Shown here piece after piece: positions 23,700 through 35,176 of a stretch of DNA of 64,000 nucleotides. Under the pieces are notes generated by a model. The model was given only the letters and a program-made list of their open reading frames with translations. It had not been told where the DNA came from and searched no databases. A program made the translations under genes and the position numbers. The DNA comes from Gigaspora rosea (Eukaryota > Glomeromycota > Glomeromycetes > Diversisporales > Gigasporaceae), in contig QKWP01002016.1 of NCBI GenBank assembly GCA_003550325.1, positions 1 through 64,000 of the forward strand, written 5' to 3'. Within the stretch, counting starts at the first letter, position 1. The number at the start of each line of letters is the position of its first letter.

Positions 23700-23780
23700 C
23701 TTTTTTTTATTGATAGATCCAGGAAAATTCGAGAGATAACAATTCGATTACAAAACTATCAATCCATATTTGTCATATTA

Positions 23781-23957
23781 AAGACAGCTGTATTAATCAG
23801 CTAAATAACTATATTAGTTATCCAGCTGAATAATTGTATATGAAAGACAACTGTATTAATCAGCTAAATAACTATATTAGTTATCCAGCTGAATCATAGT
23901 ATATGAAAAACAACTGTATTAATCAGCTAAATAACTATTAGTTATCCAGCTGAATCA
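23781..23957. repeat. Three 62-bp tandem repeats upstream of NmrA copy 1
   Basis: The unit GACAACTGTATTAATCAGCT..TTATCCAGCTGAAT.. is repeated three times. Each holds a dyad: CAGCT-AAATAACT pairs imperfectly with AGTTAT-CCAGCTG. The repeats begin about 165 bp upstream of the start codon and are kept in copy 2 (37770-37950), so they could be upstream regulatory sites. Confidence 0.7.
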
Positions 23958-24228
23958 AAATTTCGTTTATTTAGCCATGGCTATAGGTTGGTCATATCCA
24001 TTATTAAGCTATAAAATATAGGTTGGACATATCGATTATTAAGCTATCTTCAGGTCTGTTTCCATTTATAAAAAATCATCAAATATATACTTTATTTAAT
24101 ATTAGAATATTTTGAGATAAACGGTTCCATATAAGGATAGGGTTGTAAAATTACTGTAATTTTGCGTAACATTGCATGATACGTAAGAATGTAATTTTCG
24201 TAACACAATCCTAGGTAAGCATTGCCAC

Positions 24229-24986
24229 TTAAAAATTTATTCCATAGTTTGGGCCGAATTATGCTAGTTTAATAAAGATAATAAAAGAAATGTTTATAGT
24301 ATATATGTTTATTAAAGCAAAGGTGGGAATTGACTCTCGTTCCCAAAGGGCACACGGCCTTTATTTATAATTACTCCGATTTTATTTTTACATGCCGGGA
24401 TCATCTATATAATTATTATCCTCTATATATCTCGAATCAGCTTATAGCCATTATTATTATGATCAATCAAATCATTTATTCATCCCGATCACCCAGATCG
24501 GTTTTATCTGGCATATCCGTCAGATCTGTGATTTCCGGGGAGCCAAGTACCCGAGATCACGAGGGCACGTGCCTGCCATTAGGTCACGTTTCCGGTCTCA
24601 CAACGTGTTTAACTATAACTTTAAGCAGTAGCTCAAACTATATCTTTATTGTCTCGGTTCTTATTTTGCAAAACACTTCTACTTCTACGTTTAATGCACA
24701 TTATATTCACATTCTAAAATAAAATTGTAAATATCTAAACTGGGCTACCCGGATATAAACTCTATGTTATAATGCCTGTAACCTTAATTAGTCTATAGGT
24801 GTGATTTTGAAAAAAAGCCCATGAATATCTGCTATATAGGCCACAATCAGATCAATTTGGCAGTTCTGCCTCCGGGTGAACCATGTGTTTACTCACGGGT
24901 TGACCACCAGGGTGATCATAAATCAACCAGGTCACCCGTCCACCTGTGGGTGACCCGGGTGATACCTACCCGGGTCGAAACACTAG
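24229..24986. repeat. Satellite-flanking module, copy B
   Basis: Homologous to 17898-18535. It ends in ACCCGGGTGATACCTACCCG and CGAAACACTA (24986), the reverse of a hAT-like terminus TAGTGTTTCGACCCGGGT. The opposite terminus was not found, so this is probably a truncated hAT end fused to the satellite. A 130-codon open frame (24330-24722) is not preserved in copy A and is not a gene. Confidence 0.65.
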
Positions 24987-24989
24987 TTT

Positions 24990-27300
24990 GGTGAACGGTA
25001 ATCTAATATGTGAAAGTAAAATCATGAGCACAGCATTAGAGAACTATAACATAAAACGACAAGTAAAATACATATAAGAATGCTTATTTTAGGCGACGCA
25101 AAGATATTAGGCGGCAATATTATAGTAAAAAATGAAACCACACTTCTCCGAAATTACTGAGTTTGTTAATGAATTATGTGCAATTAAAAAAATTAATATA
25201 TGAAAATTAAACTATGTGCAGTGCATTAGAGGGCCGTAACAATATGAAAGGACATGAAAATATAATGCTTACCTTAGGTGGCACCAAAGAAACTAGGATC
25301 TCAAGATCATAATAAATAAAAACGACCCAAATTTCTCCGAAGTTACCGAGTTCGGAAATAAATTTATATGTAATGATAATATATGAAAGTAAACCAGTGA
25401 GTACTGCATTAGTGAACTATATAATAAAGGACAAGTAACGTATAAAAATACTTAGGTGACACCAAAGATATTAGTTAGCAAGATTATAGTAAAAAACCAA
25501 TTCATATTTCTCCGAAATTACCGAGTTCTTAATGAATTATGTGCAATTAAAAGATCTAATATATGAAAAGTAAATCGTGAGTAGTGCATTAGAGAACCTA
25601 ATATAAGAATGCTTATCTTAGATATATTAATGCCGCAAGATCAGAGTAAATAAAAATGAAGCAATACTTCTCCGAAGTTACTGAGTTCGTAAATATTTAC
25701 TAAGCAAATTTATGTGCAATGAACAATTAAGTAATAAAAACCTAGTATATGAAAGTAAAACCATGAATACTGCATTTGAGAACTACAATATGAAAGAACA
25801 GGTAAAATATAAGAATGCTTATCTTAGGTGACGCCATAAATATTAGACCGCAAGCTTATGAAACCACACTTCTCCGAAGTTACCGAGTTTTTAATGAATT
25901 ATATGCAATTAAAAGATCTAATATATGAAAAGTAAATCATGAGTAGTGCATTAGATAACCGTGTTAATATGAAAAGACACGTAAAATATAATGTTTATCT
26001 TAGGTGGTACCAAAAGATTAGGGCCACAAAATCATAGTATATAAATAAAAACGAAAAAACACTTCTCCGACCGGGTTTTTTAATGAATTATATGCAATTA
26101 AAAGATCTAATATATGAAAAGTAACATCATGAGTAGTGTGCATTAGAGAACCGTATTAATATGAGAAGACACGTAAAATATAATGTTTATCTTAGGTGGT
26201 ACCAAAAGATTAGGGCCACAAAATCATAGTAAAAAAAACGAACCCACAATTCTTCGAAGTTACCGAGTTCGTTAATATTTACTAAACTAATTTATGTTCG
26301 ATAAACAATAGTGTAATAGAAATCTAACATATGAAAGTAAATCCGTGAGTAGAGGATCGAAGAATTTTTATAATGTAAAAGAACAAGTAAAATATAAGAA
26401 TACTTAATATATATATTGGGTCGCAAGATAATAGTAAACAAAAACGAATCAACACTTCTCCGAAGTTGCCGAGTTCGTTAATGTTTACTAAACAAATTTA
26501 TGTGTGATAAACAATTGGTAATAGAAATCTAATATACGAAAGTAAAACCGTGAATAGAGGATTGAAGAATTGTATTAATGCAAAAGAACAAGTCAAATAT
26601 AAGAATACTTATCTTAAACCTATTAGGATCGCTAGATCATAGTAAATAAAAAAAAAGATCCCATACTTCTCCGAAGTTACCGAATTCATCAGCATTTACT
26701 AAACTAATTTATGTGCGATGAAAACTGGGTAATAGAAATCTAATATATGAAAGAGGATTTAAGAATTGTGAAAATGCAAAAGGACAAATAAAATACTTAT
26801 CTTAAATATATTAAGGCAACAAGACATAGTAAATAAAAATGAACCCATACTTCTCCGAAGTTACTGAGTTCGTTAATATTTACTAAATAAATTTATGCTT
26901 TGATGAACAACCGTGTAATAGAAATCTAATATATGAAAAGTAAAAAGATTGAAGAATTGTAATAATGCAAAAGAACAGTAAAAATATAATAATACTTATC
27001 TTAGATATATTGGCCGCAAGGTCATAACAAATAAAATGAAACCACACTTCTCCGAAGTTATCGAGTTCGTTAATATTTACTAAACAAATTTATGTTCGAT
27101 GAACAACCATGTAATATAAATCTAATATATAAAAAGGTAAATCGTAAGAATTGGAGAATTGTAATAATACAAATGAAGTAAAATATAAGAAATACTTATC
27201 TTAAATATATTAGGGCCGCAAGACCTTAGTAAATAAAAACGAACTTACCCTTCTCCTAAGTTACTGAGTTCGTTGATAATTATGAAACAAAAAATTTATG
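24990..27300 (+). repeat. Satellite array B, about 192-bp monomer, 12 copies
   Basis: TTCTCCGAAGTTACCGAG landmarks lie at about 25143, 25332, 25508, 25668, 25870, 26063, 26252, 26456, 26667, 26850, 27047 and 27254. The monomer is as in array A; the later copies carry an AATATTTACTAAACAAATTTATG segment missing from the earlier ones. No ORF is maintained across monomers. Confidence 0.9.
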
Positions 27301-27911
27301 CGCGATAAAGAACAAATAAACAAGCGATTTTCAGAACACGTGATAGCCCCGGAAAGTTCGAAATTTTGTATACACTAAGGTTCAGTTCAGAAGTTTTTTT
27401 TAGAAATAGGAAGTTTATCCTAATAAACTAAACGATAAGGAAGTTTTTTTTTCAAAACGAATGTTTGTTTACGTTATACCTGATCTTGATTTTTCATATT
27501 CGGAATATCAAGTGCACGTAAATCGATCCTATTCTCTTGCGTTGTTAACAATAATAAATATATTGTGAGAATTATAACTGCGCAAAAATACGAAGCTTCC
27601 CATCATACTTCGAATTTTTTGAACATGTAATTAAATCATTATCACAATAAGCTTTCAATAGCATAATGCTGACAAAATTACTTTTTTTTCTTTACCTATT
27701 TCAGTATTTATTGTGAACCTTCGCCAAGAAACATGCTTTAAGTTCTTTCATATGTAAAAAATTCTTACCACGTTGTAATTCGATATGTAAGTCATAGCTT
27801 TAAATTCGATCTGAGGACTTCAAATCGATTATAAGCCAAATATACCCCAGTAGCCAAGAAATCTTACTCGAAAGTTCGACAGATCGACAGATTGAAATAG
27901 GCTTATACATA
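27300..27911. repeat. Flank of array B, inverted copy at 43875-44330
   Basis: From CGCGATAAAGAACAAATAAACAAG to GCCAAATATACC, the sequence matches the reverse complement of 43875-44330 with moderate divergence. The match resumes after the hAT insertion (29601-29712 against 43680-43790). No gene seen. Confidence 0.8.
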
Positions 27912-27919
27912 GTTATGAT

Positions 27920-29592
27920 TAGTGATGTGCCACGTACAGTACTATACGTACAGTACTGTTACTATTGTTTTGGGAGAGCGTTCTCACTAAGTGCAAATTT
28001 AGCTCTAATAGTAAACGGAAATTTGATAATTATAACTGTTAATCAGTAAACACGCGATTTATGGTCGCGAGATCTTTATATTTAATTCCGGTAATCAGGG
28101 TATTCGATCAAATAGAGGGTTACGCAATTAGTATAATCACAGGGGTTGATCTATATACGTGATTTAAAATGGAGTATAAGAAGGATTATGTCTGGTTAAT
28201 AACGTTTATGGGTGGGATAAAATTATTAATAGAGATAATTAAGAATGGTTTTGAGACAAATAAAATAAACAATGTATTAAGTCGTAATAATCTTTTAACA
28301 CAATTTAACTTATTGAGAAATCGATCCTTAAACTTTAATTAAATTTATTTAAAGACATCGAAGTCTGAGAAAACTTTATTTGCGCGAAATGAAGGTCCTT
28401 AAATACATTTTAATTTACTATAAACTACTGCGCAACATAATCTCGCGATACTTTATGCCCTCAAGGCTTTGAGGCATTCGTGCTTCCATGCCTCAAGGCT
28501 TCGAAGCATTCGTGCTCTAGGCGCGTGAGCATTAATGCTCCAAAATTAATTAAAGCCTTCGTACGTCATTCACATAAGCCATGATGACGATAACTAATGG
28601 CTTACCGGTACCAGGGATCAACAATTTCCGGTTTAACCAACAATTTACACTTCGTGGCCTCACATGTCATTTAAATAAGGAAAATAAACAAATAAACAAA
28701 AAAATAAAACGTTATATAAAAAATATAATAATTAAAATGATCCGAAATTCTATCTAAGCCGTAATCCAAGTCACGAGAACCGTGACAGTACTGTACGTAC
28801 TGTACGTACTGTACGCTAAAATTTTTGCCGATCATTTATTAAGAGGGGTCGATAGAAATATTTATGTGCCAATTGACCAATCAAATTCGTTAATTGATCA
28901 ACACCCGATGAAGCTTTCTTGTTAGATAAATTAAATTTGTACATATTGCATCTAAAGTAGCGATCTATCTAAAGTAGCTACTTTAGATATATAAAGTAGC
29001 GCCTTAATAAAATTAAGCAAATATGTACATAGTANNNNNNNNNNNNNNNNNNNNNNNNNNNNNNNNNNNNNNNNNNNNNNNNNNNNNNNNNNNNNNNNNN
29101 NNNNNNNNNNNNNNNNNNNNNNNNNNNNNNNNNNNNNNNNNNNNNNNNNNNNNNNNNNNNNNNNNNNNNNNNNNNNNNNNNNNNNNNNNNNNNNNNNNNN
29201 NNNNNNNNNNNNNNNNNNNNNNNNNNNNNNNNNNNNNNNNNNNNNNNNNNNNNNNNNNNNNNNNNNNNNNNNNNNAATCTCTGAACTAAATTTAACTTGA
29301 AATCAATTCGTTTATAATAGATTTACTACAGTTTGTTCTTTTATATGTTCGTTTCATTTGCCTCTCTTCTGGGAGTCCTGGAAAGTGATGTTAACCAGAT
29401 AATTAACTTCTAATGACCTAAATATTTATCTATTAAATAGAATTAAATATTATATTAATTGTAATATAGACTAATATTAAAAAAAAATTTTAAAATATAA
29501 CCACTAGAGCAATTTTACTATATAAGTACTATACGTACTGTACGTACTGTACGCTAAAAAAATTTGAACATCATATAAATGGCACATCACTA
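27920..29592. mobile_element. hAT-like element with 8-bp TSD, contains assembly gap
   Basis: The ends TAGTGATGTGCCA and TGGCACATCACTA are inverted and flanked by the exact 8-bp duplication GTTATGAT (27912-27919, 29593-29600). The inverted satellite copy (43790-43875) is uninterrupted at the corresponding place. Sub-terminal GTACTGTACGTACTGTACG runs occur at both ends (27935-27957, 29526-29553) and once inside (28793-28815). No transposase is visible in the 1.4 kb of known sequence. 241 bases are undetermined, so coding capacity is not fully known. Confidence 0.9.
29035..29275. other. Assembly gap (241 N)
   Basis: Undetermined bases inside the hAT-like element. An open frame spanning it is an artefact of reading through N. 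Confidence 0.99.
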
Positions 29593-29712
29593 GTTATGAT
29601 AACTTGTAATAATATTTATCTTCAAAGTAAAGTATCTCAATTTGGCACTGTTTTACGTGGTGAATATTAACTTTTTTACGGTGCAAAAGATTGTCAAATT
29701 TTATATTTTTTG

Positions 29713-30840
29713 CCAGATCAGATTCAGATAAAATTTCGTTTAACATATTTTTTGAAGGGAACGGGGAATATTAAACAAGCAATTAAACAATGTGAATCAC
29801 GTGACAAAACCAATCATATTATAGAAATTTGGAAACCTGACAAGTAAAACGGAAATATAAATCTATTTTGGAACTTATTAATAAAAAATAATAGGAAGAA
29901 ACCATTGTTTATATAAACAGGTCTAACTTTAGCCTAATCATAACATAAAGTGGCTCTTAATTCAGCAAAATATATGAGCTGACTAGATGTACTCCGAATA
30001 TAAAAATAGTTAGGTATAATTAAGTTTATGTATATAATTTTATTTTAAATAAAAGTTATTATATTTAAACTTCATGTAACACTGTATGCCAGATTTAATT
30101 TTATCACAATATACAGGTACACTTGTAAAACGTGCACTTATAGTCATGCGCCTCTAAAGAAAATTTTGTGTCGGAATGTTAAAATGTTCCCATTAGTTGA
30201 TTTTGAGATTTCAATTTTAGTTTTATTAAGTCGAATTCAAGTTGGCCTCAAATCAAAAATTTTAAAATATAAGTGCAAAATACCTGATACGTATACACGT
30301 ACACTATATATTACCTTATGCTAAATATTAGAAGAATACTATTTAATATGTTGTCATATGACTTAAGTAAATTGAAGTCGAAAAGGTTGACTTTTGAGTC
30401 TACTTATTTAGTTTTAATACTTTCGATCGTATATAAAATAAACTTATCACTACAGAAGATAAAGTTTGGAAGAGTTAACTATAAATTTTAGCATTAATTT
30501 ATATGAGAAAATATTTTGATTCAGAATTAACTTGATTAATGTGACTCACTTTATTAAACACAAAATACTATGTTTTAAATCAAACTTCAATAAGATCAAA
30601 TCAAAATTCAAGTACTAAATCGAATGTAAGCAGAAACTTCTAAATATTAAAATTTCTGGGGGCTATGCGATATCAACGACTATTGCATATTTATATAACC
30701 GGCATACATATCTGATATTGGGCTTTTAACAAATTCGAACAATGGATCGGATGTTTTATTAAATAATGTGTCGAATATTTCATTGAATAACCTTAATAAG
30801 CTTTATATTCCCGTAATAAATATATAATTTAAATTTTAAA
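29713..30840. other. AT-rich DNA, no gene
   Basis: No protein-like frame or strong repeat is visible. The bordering sequence to 29712 still belongs to the satellite flank module. Confidence 0.4.
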
Positions 30841-30847
30841 ATTTCTA

Positions 30848-31250
30848 ATGCTGCATGATAGAAGAAATTCCCAAATTCCCAGTGAACTTCCTCAACTCAG
30901 CCAAGTTGAAGAAATGCTTATTGCACAGGTTCTTCCTATATTTACTCTTTACAAGCTTCAAGACAGGGTAACTTTGGTATCGAGGAAATGTAATTAACTT
31001 TTTAGAGGATATTCAAGAGTTTATTACAAACTACCTATAACCCTTCAACTATAGATACAAAGCTGGACAAGAAATTACTTCATTTTAAGACTTTAAAGCT
31101 AAATATTCAAATATTTTAATCTGGTTAAGATATCTCCAATATTAAAATCGACAGGAATATATTGCAAGCCTTTCCGGAAGATAGCTCTATATTTGACGAT
31201 TTTGCCCTACTACAACTGAGATTAGCCAAAGAGCAAAGATTCCTTTCTTT
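30848..31250 (+). pseudogene. Helitron-associated DUF6570 fragment
   Basis: Frame-jumping + text reads IPSELPQLSQVEEMLIAQV near the start, YRGNVINFLEDIQEF in a second frame, and LQAFPEDSSIFDDFALLQLR at the end. This is the pattern of the DUF6570 region found near PIF1-like helicases of fungal Helitrons. There are frameshifts near 30975 and 31050 and stops between. The Rep/helicase part is absent. It is a short dead fragment. Confidence 0.75.
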
Positions 31251-31705
31251 ATAATTTAGAATTATATATTAATGTTTGCACACATACGTATTACGGTAAA
31301 ATAAACCTATAGAAAATGTTTGTTCTAAAATTGTCAAGAATTGTTCGGAATGGAATCGATTTTTCGAACAGGGTTTATTTTTGTACCATTTTCACTACGA
31401 AGTTTGTACAGGAGATTAAAAATTATCTTATAAAAAACGTATAAAAGCATGTATATTCAATAAAAATCCTTTAAATAAATGTTTTGGAATAGAGTCATTT
31501 TTTCGAGCAAAAATCTGATAATTTCCGAATTTTCTGAACAATTCCAAGTGATTTTATTATATGGTAACATATATAATAATATACTGTTTAAAATTAACAC
31601 ATTCTTATTATTCATATATACGTATTGTTATAAATTTATTTCAAAATTTAAGCCAGAATGGCGTTGCCGTTTTAAAAGTAAATATATAGTAATATTATTG
31701 ATTTA
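31251..31705. other. Intergenic, downstream of the kinase gene
   Basis: No supported feature. A 76-codon + frame (31479-31709) is of AT-driven composition with no domain. Confidence 0.4.
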
Positions 31706-32829
31706 TTAAATATCATCTGGAACTTCTATAATATCTGCGGTTTTACTAATTTTCAGTTTTGATAAAGTTTTACTGATTTCAGTTATATTATAAGGTTTAC
31801 TTGTATATATGTTTTTCAAATTTTCTTTTATCGTTGACAATTTTTTATTAATCTCATCACTTTTTAAAAATTGACTTTTGATTTTATTATCGATTTCACT
31901 TTTAATCATATTTAACCATTCATTCAGTTTAATAATCATTTCACTAGATTTTGGACGTTTTACTGGATCCGAATCCATGCATTGGTTTGCTAATTCAATA
32001 TAACAATCAGGAATTCCTGGTCCAAAATTTGGCCGTAGTCCTTTACAAATTTTTATTACAAGATCAATATCAAATTTATAATCATTAAAAGGTCTTTGAC
32101 CAGTTGTTATTTCTACCATGATTATTCCGAATGAATAAATATCTGAAGCTTGAGTATATGGTTGTTTTTGAAAGAGCTCCGGTGCAATATAAGGTAAAAC
32201 TCCATGTATATGTTCTTCTTGTTCCTTTTCATCAAGCGGTTTTGATAAACCTAGATCGGTAATATATGCTTCATAATCTTCTTTCAACAGAATATTTCCA
32301 GGATGAATATCACGATGTAAATACTCTTTAGAATGAATATGATCAAGATTGGATATGATATCACGGAGTATCTTTAATTTGAGTTTCCATTCAAATTTAA
32401 TGATATCAATAAGGTTTTTGCTCAATGATCCGTATTTTGCATAACTAAGCACTAAAATGTAATCATTTGTTTTTTCATCTCTTGATATTCCTAAATATTG
32501 ATTTAAACTATGGCAAGCTTTTTTCAACTAAAAAACAAATAAGATAATATATGTAACCAAATATAATTTATAAAAATAAAATAAAGTTAAAAATATTAAT
32601 ATAATACCTCTTTTATAAACGGTTCTCTATTTTTATTGGAATCTTTTACAAGCTTAATTGCCACTTCTTCAAATGATCCAGAGTTATTTAAATATTTTGT
32701 TTTGAAGACTGTAGAAAAGCCTCCTTTACCTATTTCTTCAACATTTTCAAAATTTTCAAATGGTATCCAATGAAAATATTCATATTTTTTGCTAGTGGTA
32801 GATTGTTCAGTAATAGCTGATTTTAAATA
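31706..32829 (-). CDS. Protein kinase domain (TKL-like), C-terminal half of a Sel1-kinase fusion
   Basis: Two exons: 32608-32829 and 31706-32527. The 80-bp intron (32528-32607) begins GTATTA and ends TTTTTTAG, in phase 0. Exon 1 gives the glycine loop EIGKGGFSTVF and the catalytic Lys in EVAIKLV. Exon 2 gives HRDIHPGN (catalytic loop), ITDLGLSKP (DLG in place of the usual DFG), YIAPELF, SDIYSFGIIMVEI and a final KRPKSSEM. All residues needed for phosphotransfer are present, with DLG conserving the metal-binding Asp. A Lys-rich tail of about 80 residues follows. There is no start codon of its own: the frame is continuous with the upstream Sel1 part except for one TAG. It is likely a cytosolic signalling kinase of the expanded Glomeromycotina family. 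Confidence 0.8.
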
Positions 32830-33672
32830 CTATTCAAAAGAAATATCTATATTCTTTTCAACAACAATTCCAAATTGATAAAATTCGCCAACACGATACA
32901 TTCCATCAGCGTATCCCATCTCTGCTGATTTTTTATAATACTCGAACGCTTTACATTCATCTTCTATAACTCCAAATCCATGATGATAATAAAATCCTAC
33001 ATTATACGTCCCTGTTTTATCCCCCATATCCGCAGATTTTTTATAATATTCGAATGCTTTATATTTATCTTCATTAACTCCAATTCCATTTCCATAGCAA
33101 AAACCGACATCTTGTATTCCAAGAACATATCCCATGTCAGCAGATTTTTGATAATATTCGAATGCCTTATGTTCATCCTTTTTGACTCCTTCTCCATACT
33201 GATAACAACATCCAACTTCTCTTATCCCTTTAACATCTCCCATCGCTGCAGATTTTAGATAATATTCGAATGCTTTCTTTTTGTCCTTTTCTACTCCAAT
33301 TCCATTAAGATAACATAAACCGAGTGCAAATATATCTCCCAATTTTGCTGCTTTTTGAAAATACATATGTGCTTTACGCTTATTCGTTTCAACTCCAATT
33401 CCATACAGATAACAGTATCCAACATTACACGTTCCAGCTGCATCACCCATCTCTGCGGATTTTTGGTAATAATCAAATGCTTTGCATAAATCCCTTCCAA
33501 CTCCGATTCCATAATAATAACAATTTCCAAGATTACACGTTCCAGCAACGTTCCCCATCTCGTCATCTTTAAGATATAATTTAAACGTCTTACGGTCATT
33601 CTTCTCAATGCCAATACTTTTTTGATAATTATCAGCAAGTTTATTAATTTCTGACGATGTCAATTGGTCCAT
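32830..33672 (-). CDS. Sel1-repeat protein, N-terminal half of a Sel1-kinase fusion
   Basis: 280 residues. After a short helical head come about seven Sel1 repeats of 35-36 residues with the signature YYYGIGV..KAFEYYQKSAEMGD (for example GNCYYYGIGVGRDLCKAFDYY, GYCYLYGIGVETNKRKAHMYF). Sel1 repeats are TPR-like helical hairpins that bind protein partners. The ORF ends at TAG (32830-32832) inside a recognisable last repeat: ISFE-stop-YLKSA, where sister repeats have FEYYLKSA or FEYYKKSA. The frame then runs on unbroken into the kinase domain, so the stop most likely replaced a Tyr codon in a single gene of about 628 residues. A separate short gene or an assembly error are alternatives. Confidence 0.8.
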   Translation of the reverse strand: MDQLTSSEINKLADNYQKSIGIEKNDRKTFKLYLKDDEMGNVAGTCNLGNCYYYGIGVGRDLCKAFDYYQKSAEMGDAAGTCNVGYCYLYGIGVETNKRKAHMYFQKAAKLGDIFALGLCYLNGIGVEKDKKKAFEYYLKSAAMGDVKGIREVGCCYQYGEGVKKDEHKAFEYYQKSADMGYVLGIQDVGFCYGNGIGVNEDKYKAFEYYKKSADMGDKTGTYNVGFYYHHGFGVIEDECKAFEYYKKSAEMGYADGMYRVGEFYQFGIVVEKNIDISFE

Positions 33673-34627
33673 GTTGAGGATTAAGTATTAAAAATTATCC
33701 GTTTATCAATTTGACATTTTTCTTTAAAAGAATTTAAAGTTCAAACTATAAATTTTTTTAAATAATAGAGTAATACAATCTATAACAATTTGCATACCGA
33801 TACGGATACATTACAGCATTATGAACTTTAAATAAAATCATATGATCATGCAGATCACAAAAACTAGAAAAATTAGACACAGTATAGTCCATATAGGATA
33901 ACTTTCTCGTGATTGGTCAATTTTATACAATTTAATTCATACAGTTTAGAGTACTTTTACCCCCCTATCATAGTAAATTTTTTTAAAAAAAATGTAACCG
34001 CCATTTATAATACTATTGAAGACTCTTCGCGAACAAAGCTTTGAGTATCTTGTGTATCTCTGGGATTCATCCTATCTGAGTATACCTCACTTAGAGACGG
34101 TTCGTAAATAGTAATGTACAATAAATATATATGTTAAAACTTTAATTAACTTACAAAAGTACGACTAACTTGTTTGAAAAAAGAGCTTAAAGATAATATA
34201 TAGTAACTTTTAATAATATTAGATTAAAATAAATTACAACACTTGATGCTTTACTAGATATAAAGAAGTGTTTGGTAAGTAACTTCATCTTTCGGGATCT
34301 TGACATTAATAAGCCCAAATCTTTTTTAGTATTATTTAAGAACATAATAAAAACTTGTTTATTTAATTTTTTTTAATAAATAGGCTCTACATTATTCATT
34401 CGTGGTTTATATTTAAGATAGGTTTATTATGTATTACGGGAAATTATAACTATTGTTTGACGTTGTTGAAAAATTTTCATATAATTTTATATAACGATTG
34501 GGATGTATGTCATCATTTTTCTGTCGAAATTAAATCGTATTAAATCACTTTAATATTGAATTGTGTGTATTATATGAATTCAAGGTTTTTAGTTAGTACG
34601 TATACAACAATAAACAGATTATGGTAT

Positions 34628-34874
34628 GATTCCCCGAAAGTTAGTTCCCCGCCAGCTCATTTTTCCGACACTATATCCCCGACAGAATGTTTCACCTACT
34701 GCACTTTTTGTTGACAGAATCTTTCCTCGACATACCATGTTTTCGACATCCGATGTCGAAAACATGGTATGTCGAGGAAAGATTCTGTCAACAAAAAATG
34801 CAGTAGGCGAAACATTCTGTCGGGGATATAGTGTCGGAAAAATGAGCTGGCGGGGAACTAACTTTCGGGGAATC
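34628..34874. repeat. 247-bp near-perfect GC-rich palindrome
   Basis: Arms of 123 bp about a single central base (34751) with only two mismatches. GC content is clearly above the surroundings. CCGACA/TCGACA words recur within each arm (for example TTCCGACACT, TCCCCGACAGAATG, CTCGACATACC). Because of the symmetry both strands are open in equivalent frames over the full length and would give almost the same 80-odd residues, which should not be read as a gene. CAATAAACAGAT occurs on both sides (34608-34619, 34886-34897). Confidence 0.9.
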
Positions 34875-34993
34875 AAGCAAAAACCCAATAAACAGATATC
34901 ATAAAACTATATTATTATCGTTATATCGATATCATTTATAATAAATTTTGATTGCCCAGTTGTCACATGATCTGCAAAGTGACCAATTATGAC

Positions 34994-35176
34994 CAGGGTT
35001 TAAAATTGGCTTGCACATGCATGCATAGTGCAAGTAAATATTTTAATGTGCAAGAAAAAATTTGAAAAAATGGGTTTGTGCATGTAAATTTTTTTAAATT
35101 TTCATAATAAACTTACTTTTGTTACACAAATTTGTTAATTTGTGCAAGTAAAATTTTTTTTGAATTTTAAACACTG
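34994..35176. mobile_element. 183-bp hAT MITE with 8-bp TSD
   Basis: The ends CAGGGTTTAAAATTGG and GAATTTTAAACACTG pair and are flanked by the exact 8-bp ATTATGAC (34986-34993, 35177-35184). The interior repeats TGTGCAAGTAAATTTT-like words. It is the same family as 58392-59537. Confidence 0.85.

Larger units (their letters stand above)
21224..24250. repeat. Segmental duplication, copy 1 (contains NmrA gene)
   Basis: The sequence from GCTATAATAAATATACTATTCG onward matches 35234-38601 almost base for base, with a few substitutions and small indels over 3 kb. It includes a hairpin MITE, the whole NmrA-like gene with its introns, and the 62-bp upstream repeats. In this copy the homology continues into the satellite module at 24229. 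Confidence 0.95.

Noticed and set aside
24330-24722. 130-codon + open frame in satellite-flanking module B
   Set aside because: The homologous module A (17990-18300) has indels that destroy the frame, and the text has no domain; it is a chance frame in a repeat.
29023-29289. 88-codon open frame across the assembly gap
   Set aside because: Nearly all its codons are undetermined bases.
32980-33638. Several open frames of 72-115 codons overlapping the Sel1 gene
   Set aside because: They are other-frame shadows of the repetitive Sel1 coding sequence; their regularity mirrors the Sel1 period.
34619-34904. Two overlapping open frames of about 90 codons on opposite strands
   Set aside because: Both follow from the palindrome symmetry and encode nearly the same text; no start context, domain or splice signal supports a gene.
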